From Trematomus loennbergii (lineage: Eukaryota; Chordata; Actinopteri; Perciformes; Nototheniidae), in the NCBI GenBank assembly GCA_012861695.1, contig JAAOOA010000027.1:2174724-2238723 (forward strand): a stretch of 64,000 bases of DNA, read 5' to 3'. How positions within the stretch are numbered: position 1 is the first letter of the stretch; each line of letters starts with the position of its first letter. Made by a program: the position numbers and the translations under genes. Below, in pieces: positions 56,300 to 64,000 of the stretch. Below the pieces are notes generated by a model. It was not told the DNA's origin and searched no databases. It worked only from the letters and a program-made list of their open reading frames with translations.

Positions 56300-59141
56300 T
56301 GTCAACTTTGACGGGAATAGATATCTCAGTAGATTTATACATAGACATGCAAGTCATTTTTTCTCTCTTTGAAGTTATTTACAATAATTACATAACACAA
56401 ATAATCCAGTTTCAGTTTGACAAAATTGCGAGCATTCAATATTCAATATTACTACTTATTATTTATGATAACATAACTCCTTTTGTACTTCTTTAAATCA
56501 TTGCTATTATAGAATCGTCATAACCTCCCTTTTTTAAAGTTTAGATGTTTGATCACTTTGTGTGAAGCCGTTCGTTCTCCCTCTGGGTTTTTGCAAATGT
56601 TTTACTGTAATGAATTAGTCATTTATGGTAATAATCATAATAATAATATTAAGAATAATAATGATAATGATAATAACAATGTTTATATAAGTGTCTTTCT
56701 TACTTGCTATGGCAGAGACCATGTGGGTCTATCTTCATGTCCCCCCCCTGACTCCTCCCTCCCCAAAAACACTGATTCCAAAGGAAATACTGTCTCGTAC
56801 GATGGAGAGTAGAAAGACATATGGGTGCAGCGTCAAAAGAAAATCATCAGAAACAACAATTAATATCACAGCTGACAACAAATAAACATGTTATCCTCCA
56901 GAGCAGGGCACTAGGAACAGGTTTTGGTTTTTGAAAATTGTTTCAGGAAGACAAAAATCATCGTAGAGAAGAGTTTAATCGTCCGACAATTGAGGAACAA
57001 AAAGAAAACGCACCATTAACTTGAATCGTCGGTGTCTGTTGATAACAAACTTGGAAGACAGACACGCCTCTGCACACGTTGGGCAGATTCAAACTGAAGA
57101 AAGTTAATTTTTCAGAAATAGCCGCATTTAGCCCGCACACATTCGACCTCAAACGAAAGGAAGTCATTGTTCAATATGTGTGTTTGTACTTCCACACATG
57201 ATCTAATGTGGCTACCGGCTAATCAATCTTTGGAGTCCTTGTGTCAAACCCAAACTCTCTCTCGATGATTTTTTCCTGCTTTCTGCACCCCACCCTGACA
57301 GAAACTGTACACAGCCAGGAGAAGCGAATATGGCTACAGAGCCACATACACACAGTAATAGAAATGCAGTATGTTGATGTAAGATTCATATATATTTTCT
57401 TGTCTACATGTGACTACAGATGACAAGGCTGCAGTCCTCTGTCACACACAGGAAAATGCTCACTGAAGGGTTTACTAGTCACAGTAAAACATCAATTATC
57501 TCTACTGCACATGCACAATAATTTGGAAGCGGATATGCACGTTAGTGTAAGAGAAACTATGTAATTTATGCAACATTATTTGCCAACGATAGCTGGTGAA
57601 AATCTGCTAGCATAGTTTCTAAATCCCCGCAAAGAAATAGGACCAGTGTTGTGCTCATTGACCCCAGTTTGGGGGTCAATAAGCAGTCCATAGGATTAAG
57701 AATACTGTCCAGGTTGTTGTAAGACAAAACGCCTCTTAAACCTACTGTATTCACTTTTACATAAAAGTGCAGTAGAGGTAATGAATCCTGCAGCAGAAAG
57801 AAATCGAGTAGCATTGTAAGCTAGCACTGCTTCATTGTTATTTTTGTGGAAATTATTGACTAGTTAGGCCATTTAACTAGCCAGCAAAACCTTGCAGGGA
57901 AGCATTGATCCTGCAGTGTGCACACAGAGACTGATAAACAAGCTATACAGAAAATAACACCAAAATAACAAGAACTACAGCAATTAATAAGTAGAATAAG
58001 AAAGCACCACCATTGTCTCCGTAAATGCCTCAAAGTGGAGGAGAAGTGTACATATGCTAACGTTTTAACAGATGAGTATGCGTCATTTTTTTTTACACAA
58101 ACTAATGTTTACAGGTGAAGGAGAAAGGGAAAGGGGTGTGGAGGCAGACATCATTGTTGTGGCGTGAGATTACTATTTTGTCAATGTAATGGTGGACAGA
58201 CCCACAGTGAGGGCTGGTAGTGGCTGGGGGGCTGGGCTTTTATATTTATTTATTATAGTTTCGGTTTAAATTTATTTTATCACCATTTGTAACGAACGAC
58301 TCTGTGTAAACTTGACTCGTGTTGTGCTCTTTGATATTAGCGGCGAACCGTTTGAGAACACATGAGGGGAGGGCAAAAACGCTTTGGTTTGAATTTGAAC
58401 AAATACATAATAATAACAGTGATCATGGCATCCATAAATATGTCTGATCTCTTCCCATCTGTCACCATTTTTTAAAAACACGCAATGTGGATTTCATCAA
58501 ACAGCTTCAACCCGTGGACCTGCGATCAGATGCTTCGCACAACAAAACAAACTAGTGCTGCTCCGAACAATCACAAACACACACATACACACACACATTC
58601 GCGCATTTAAGCACCAAACTTGTTTTACTGAAAAGGAAGGGAGGCATGCTGCACACACACGAGGCCAGGTGGAGGGGCAGCAGGAGGTCAGCCCATAGGC
58701 AAAGGTTTTTTACAATAATAAATAGTTGAGGGGACGATTCCTCCACAAAAAAACAACACAAATGCAAACACAGATCAGTTGAGGTGTGTAAGGTGGGTTG
58801 GCTGTTGATGTGGTGGGGAGCAGGATGGCTGAAGTCGAGGGTATTTGAAAATGTAGCCTTTCACATTTAAATATCAACTGCTTCTTAAACACCCTAAAAA
58901 TACAGTTACTGTTCCAACAATGTTACAAACAGAGCACACGTGAGCAAGTAACATGAGCCAACATGTGTTTAGATTGAAAAGAAAATTGAGAATGCAGATT
59001 AAGGAGGAGCAAGTAAAATAGTTAGCTAACAAGCTAACCAAAGTCAGGTCCATGAGCGGTAAAGTGCACGACATGGAGGGCAGGTTGGGGGTGGGGTACA
59101 AAAAACACCATCATGCAAACTCCACAACGCTTTTGCATGCC

Positions 59142-59182
<41 letters not shown>

Positions 59183-62100
59183 CATCATTATTACACACAA
59201 CGAGTTGGGCAGGGTCTGCTGGGGCGGGGAAGGCGCAGACTCCCAATCCTCAACATTGTCTTTTAGTACAACCAAACAGCTACAACACAAACAGGAAGAG
59301 GGAAGACAAAAGGACGGGGTTGGGGGATGAAAACTCGAACAAACTACCCAACCTTCACAGAGTTGTTTAATTATGGTTTTCCGATGTTTGTCCGTTTTTT
59401 CTTTCCCAAGAGGAATGACGGCTGACTTTACAGAAAACACACACACAACCAAAAGACACGCCCATACACACATACGGCAAATACACTTTAGTGTCATCAA
59501 GCTGGCTGGTGCTACGACGGCATCCTTTCTTTGCTGATTTTGTATCCACCGCCAAACCATTGCAAGACTAACACCACGACCGTGACGTCGACCATTGAGA
59601 ACACGTGATTGAATCTAATATTGTGCGGCTGACATGATGATTTAACGAAGAATGGTGAAATGTCAATCAAATCCCTCAATACATGCCTGACATTTCCAAG
59701 ATGAACCACTAAAAAAATCAAAGACACAAATCATAGTTGTGTTTCATTTACACACATTATTTGATATCCATGTATGGACAGTGTCTGTTCTACAGTCTAA
59801 AAAACACTTATAAAGACAACGCCATGAATGTTTCAACAACAAAACAGCAGAGAAAAGTGCTAAATTCTAAATCTACTGACAATTTATTGGAACAAACATC
59901 TATTGGATTTTGCTGCTTGGAGGGGTGATTGCTAAGCTTTGGTGCACAAAGAAGTTTTGGTTTTGGGAAGAATAAAATGAAAACTCCCACTTCCACTCTT
60001 CTCCAAACCTCGTTCTTCATTTAAAACTAGCGACTAGTAATACAGTATCTCAGACATCTAGAACTAACAGCGCTATTAACTTTTATGACTTCCAAGAAAA
60101 CACACAATATATTCAACAAAGCAGTGACAATTTCCTTAGTGCCTACACTTCGCCTTTGGCAGCAAGAAGTACTGTTAGCTGGGACAAAGAGGCTAATGTG
60201 ATAAACAACTCACGCTTCCTGTCATAGCAAAGCTTTCCAGAGCAAGAGAGTTGCAAAGGTTTTTTTTTTCAATCAATAGAACCAGATATTATCCTTTGAT
60301 TCCTTGAAAGGACTTTTACCAAACGTAACAACACTTTGCAACTGTAAACCTCGACATTGGGGTGACAATCAAGACACACAAAGCTAGCTAGCTAGTTACC
60401 ACTTTTTCTGTAATATAAATGTTAATTTCTACAAACTGACTTTATTGCTTTGACACTGAGTTTAGACTTATTTTGTGGAATGTAAGGTGGTATTTGTTAC
60501 CCTGTTTGGGTCACACCTACGTTCCCATGGCCCTATGTTCTTGATATAAACTAACATTGTAAGGGATCGGTAAGGGCTATCGTCGCAGTTCAACATTCAA
60601 AAGATTGAAGAGAGATGGATGGATAGGTAACATTTCATTCAGCCAGTGTGGAGGTAACAATATCTTAAATTGAGCTGGGGGCCATAGGACCTTTGGAACT
60701 TATTTTCTTCCTTGGAACATCCAGGGTAGGCCTCAACAGAGATGAAGGTACCTACGTATCACAGAGCCTTCACTCAGACAAACCTTCCTCCTTTAAACCC
60801 CCCTCCTCAGTCATTTTCAACACAACCGTGTGTCCAGGTTAGGGCAACACACACATTCACTTCTCAACACAGACCACACTTAAGAAACAAAAACATGCTT
60901 GTACAAAACTACAAATGCATGTTGTCCCAATCTGGAGCAGTGTCGAGGTTGTCTTCTCCAGCAGACATGCTGCTAACAGCTATTGCTAACGCTACTGTAA
61001 ATATCATTTAAATAATTTAATTTCTGTATATTGCTACACCTTAGTGAAGGAGCCAATGGAAAGCAAAATGCTCTACTTAAAATTAAACTAGTTTGACCAA
61101 ATAATCTAACTAGCATTCTACAATCATCGGCAGATTGATTATCTTTGCAAAATTAGTTAGCTAGTTAAAAAGTTAGTAAGAGTGTTGAGATTATTTTGTC
61201 AAACTACTATTTCCAAGATCAAGAATCAACTTCCCGTATTATTTCTTAGGTCTCATTCTTTCCCCAACACTGGTCTGAACACACGGAAAGTGTCTTTAAA
61301 AAAAACTCCAACTAGCAGCTCTACATGATCTATACGTAACACGAGCTAACGCTATTGCATGCTAAGTGACAAAGTCTAACACTAGCACTGGCATGATATG
61401 TAACACCGAAATGTGAAATGTTAGGGGGAGTATATCCAGTGTGTCCTGTGTGTAAAATGTATACATCAGAGGTGTTCATGCAAGTGAGTTTGTGTGTTTG
61501 TGTGTGTGTGTCACATGTTCCACCTTCCACAGAGGAAATTCCCCAGTAGGAAAAGCCTCTCCTGTTCAGTAGCACCGGTGCAACTCAGGCATTAAAATGT
61601 TGTGAATCACATTTCACAAACCTCAAACACACACTCAGGCATGAGGTGTAGGGATGCAGGGAGGAAACAGGCGAATGCATCAAACCATACAGACTAAACA
61701 GTAACCGCTAAATGATGTCAGGCCGATACGTCACGGGACACGTCACGCACGCACTAAAACAGCAGCACCACGGTACAACGAAGCAACAAACGTTCCCCAT
61801 TAATAAAACAAAAACGCAACAATATTACCACGACACTCAGGTAACCAGGGCACGCCAGCATTTTTAGAGTTTTCCGAAATGTTCATCTCATTTGTTTCAT
61901 AATGTTACGTTTTATTTCATTTTTCTTCTTTACTTTTTAATGTGTTCTCTTCATTTTTTAGAATCATCCGGAAGAACAGTTGTGACAGCTTGGAGATGAC
62001 ACTGGCTTTGACTGCGATATTTCTACAGTGATCAGTGTGATGAGCCTTTTGGTGCGGTAACGTGAACCTCGATCCTTATTGGCTATCTTGGGTGGGGGAG

Positions 62101-63385
62101 GCGGGACATGTCGTCTTCCTCTTATCTAAACTGCATAGATTGACCGTCCGTCTCCTCCCACCCTCCTTCAAGCCTTCCTTCTATTACACCCCCGTCCTTC
62201 CCACCGTTCACCTGTGTCAGTCAAACAACAAATGTTCTCGTCAAATTCAGCAAAAAACAGAGGCCCGCCCTCCCCCTGCTCTTTGGTTGGATAGATGTGA
62301 CAGGACGGGAGGTTTTTGTATTGGAAACCTGCCACATTGCAATGACACCCCTCACTGGCGCACATTGTGTGTCACGCTCTTTTCTTCATGTGTTATAAAT
62401 TGGTTGTGGCAGGTCGGGCTTTGCCAGTCTAAACTAATTTCATAATAGGCTGACTAGGGTGAATGACAGGAGTGAGCAACCAATGAGAGGTGGTCTAAAG
62501 AGTGAGGTTGGTCCCTCCCTCTCAGAAACAAGGGGACATAGTTGGTTCTACCAAAGCCTGCGGGTGCGTGTCTTTCGGGACGGCATTCTGGAACACTCAA
62601 GCGTTCCGGAACGCTCCAGCATTACTGACAGCTTTTTCATAACACTCCAGCATTACTGACAGCATTCGGAACCTAATCTGTTCAGGAACCTTTTGTTCTA
62701 GAATGTAGCGCAGAGTTCCAGAGCTCCACAAAGTTCTGACGGAGCCGATAACATTTATCTCCTTCAGAGTTGAAAGCCCTCTAGTGGGACAACACAAACA
62801 CATTTATTAAGAATGTGTTCGGTGACGTTTTCATAACGTACCTCTGCTGGAAATACAGATAGGAAATGAACAAACAAATGTTCTTGAATGCTCGTCCCGG
62901 AGAACTCACACCCAGCAGCAAGTCACCATTACTGTCCTTGGAGACTCCCGAAAAAAGAAAGAAACTTAAAAAAAATAAGAACAAAAAAAGGCAAAACAAA
63001 CAAGTAAATGTCATATTCTAGGTCATCATTTTTTACAGGTAGCTAACCCATGTGTTGCTTCATATGTTCAATACATTTACATGTACAACTGTAATAAATA
63101 GTAGGTTTATTTGCACCCTCTTTTGTATGCGTTATGTATTTAGGTCAGCTATAATGTGATGGCATTTTTATTGTGTTTTTTTTGTCTTTGTTTTTTGAAC
63201 CCCACCCAACCCCATGGTGTTTCCTCTTATCAGTGATTGGATTGTTATCTCTCCCTAGCTGATTGGTTATCTGTCTTGCATTTGTGTTTCAAGTTTTTGT
63301 GTTGTTATCGTCGGTGTTTCTCTTCTCTGCTGGCGGTCAGACGGTCGGTCGTGTCGGTCGTCACACCGGCAAGAGGCGGAGCGTC
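56300..63385 (-). other. stx1b: Probable long 3' UTR of stx1b / intergenic
   Basis: About 7 kb with almost no recognisable transposons, unlike the rest of the window, and lying directly downstream of the stx1b stop. Syntaxin-1B transcripts are known for long 3' UTRs. Contains an ATT repeat (59,142-59,182), CA and TG runs (58,574-58,598; 61,492-61,511) and a few A- or T-rich runs. The end of the transcript cannot be fixed from sequence. Confidence 0.4.
59142..59182. repeat. (ATT)n microsatellite
   Basis: About thirteen perfect ATT/TTA units. The frames across it encode Ile, Leu or Asn runs only. Confidence 0.95.
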
Positions 63386-63466
63386 TTAGAAGCCAAGCGT
63401 GCCGCCGATGGTTGACGCCAGGACGACGCCCAGGATGACACAGCAGATGATGATCATGATCTTCTT
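63386..63466 (-). CDS. stx1b: Syntaxin-1B, last coding exon (membrane anchor)
   Basis: After an acceptor (CCCTGCAG) the - strand reads '[18 protein letters not shown]' then 'TIGGTLGF' and a stop at 63,386-63,388. This is the single C-terminal transmembrane segment of a neuronal plasma-membrane syntaxin; 'GVVLAS.IGGTLG' fits STX1B rather than STX1A ('GIIIASTIGG'). Syntaxin-1 is the Qa-SNARE that pairs with SNAP-25 and synaptobrevin for synaptic vesicle fusion. The SNARE motif and N-terminal Habc domain are encoded by exons to the right of the window. The final residue is Phe where mammals have Leu. Confidence 0.93.
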   Translation of the reverse strand, partial: KKIMIIICCVILGVVLASTIGGTLGF

Positions 63467-64000
63467 CTGCAGGGAAAAAAGAGACGCAGATCTGTGAATA
63501 ATTTTTCTTGCGGGAATGTTTTCTGGAATTTGCAGATCTTTCCGCATGAAAAAAGTGGTGCAGGGGTGACTCGTGTTTTAGTCCTACCCTAAAGTTAGCA
63601 TTAGCCTGGTTCGCTCCACAAAGAGACTATGTGATTTTACCCTTTACAATTTGGATTATTGAAGAAAATAGGTGGCATACAAACGTTTGTTAATAACAGT
63701 GGCGAACCGTGTCTATCACAACTGGACCTTCTGTAGACACACACACATAATGTCCGTCTTTTCACTAGATTGTCGTCTTGAAAAGGGTACTGACAACAAT
63801 TCGCAACATTATCATCTTTACCTGTTGCCATTTCAACGTTAAAAACAATAAAATGGCAAATGAATTGCTACGTCGCATTTATCTATCCTCTGTCTCGAGC
63901 CAGTGAACTAACGGGCCTTCTAGAGTACCCTGGAACCGTGGGAAACTCTGAAAGAATACGCCCATTGGCTACAAATCAATATATGATAGGTTGATCAAAC

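Noticed and set aside
59034..59560. Frames with poly-Ile, poly-Leu or poly-Asn
   Set aside because: They are produced by the ATT microsatellite at 59,142-59,182.

Overview
This window is nuclear DNA of a vertebrate, almost certainly a ray-finned (teleost) fish. Genes are split into short exons with GT-AG introns. The introns hold a typical fish repeat load: L2-type LINE fragments, Tc1/mariner elements, many non-autonomous hAT-like, PIF/Harbinger-like and TTAA-type elements, a tRNA-derived SINE in three copies, and long TG/CA microsatellites. There is no bacterial, organellar or viral gene content.

Layout. (1) About 1-15,000, + strand: the last six coding exons of med15 (Mediator subunit 15), with the stop at 13,487 and a 3' UTR to about 14,960; upstream exons lie outside the window. 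(2) 16,700-28,300, - strand: a complete 13-coding-exon thoc6 (THO complex WD40 subunit). It converges on med15 and carries a three-deep nested transposon in intron 6. (3) About 28,265-29,500: a head-to-head interval between the thoc6 start and the first, non-coding exon of the next gene. (4) About 29,300-44,500, + strand: a very large C2H2 zinc-finger gene of the ZNF646 type. It has about 32 fingers in three coding exons, and its frame is broken at five places. A further four-finger terminal exon, about 90% identical to its last finger tetrad, lies at 47,404-47,821 and has one break of its own. (5) 48,000-56,300: repeats, one well-formed but unidentified - strand terminal exon (54,920-55,181) and a GC-rich promoter-like patch. 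(6) 56,300-63,466, - strand: the last coding exon of stx1b (syntaxin-1B membrane anchor), preceded on the map by a transposon-poor stretch that is probably its long 3' UTR.

The three named genes and the zinc-finger gene do not form a pathway. Mediator, THO/TREX mRNA export, a zinc-finger protein and a neuronal SNARE are simply neighbours, as is usual in vertebrates. I did not find a convincing new biological system. The points most worth a second look are: (UG)n tracts directly abutting 3' splice sites in both med15 and thoc6; eight small indels that break otherwise well-conserved reading frames; the duplicated zinc-finger terminal exon; a uniform two-finger module along the ZNF646-type protein; several foldback or nested elements; and the unidentified exon near 55 kb.
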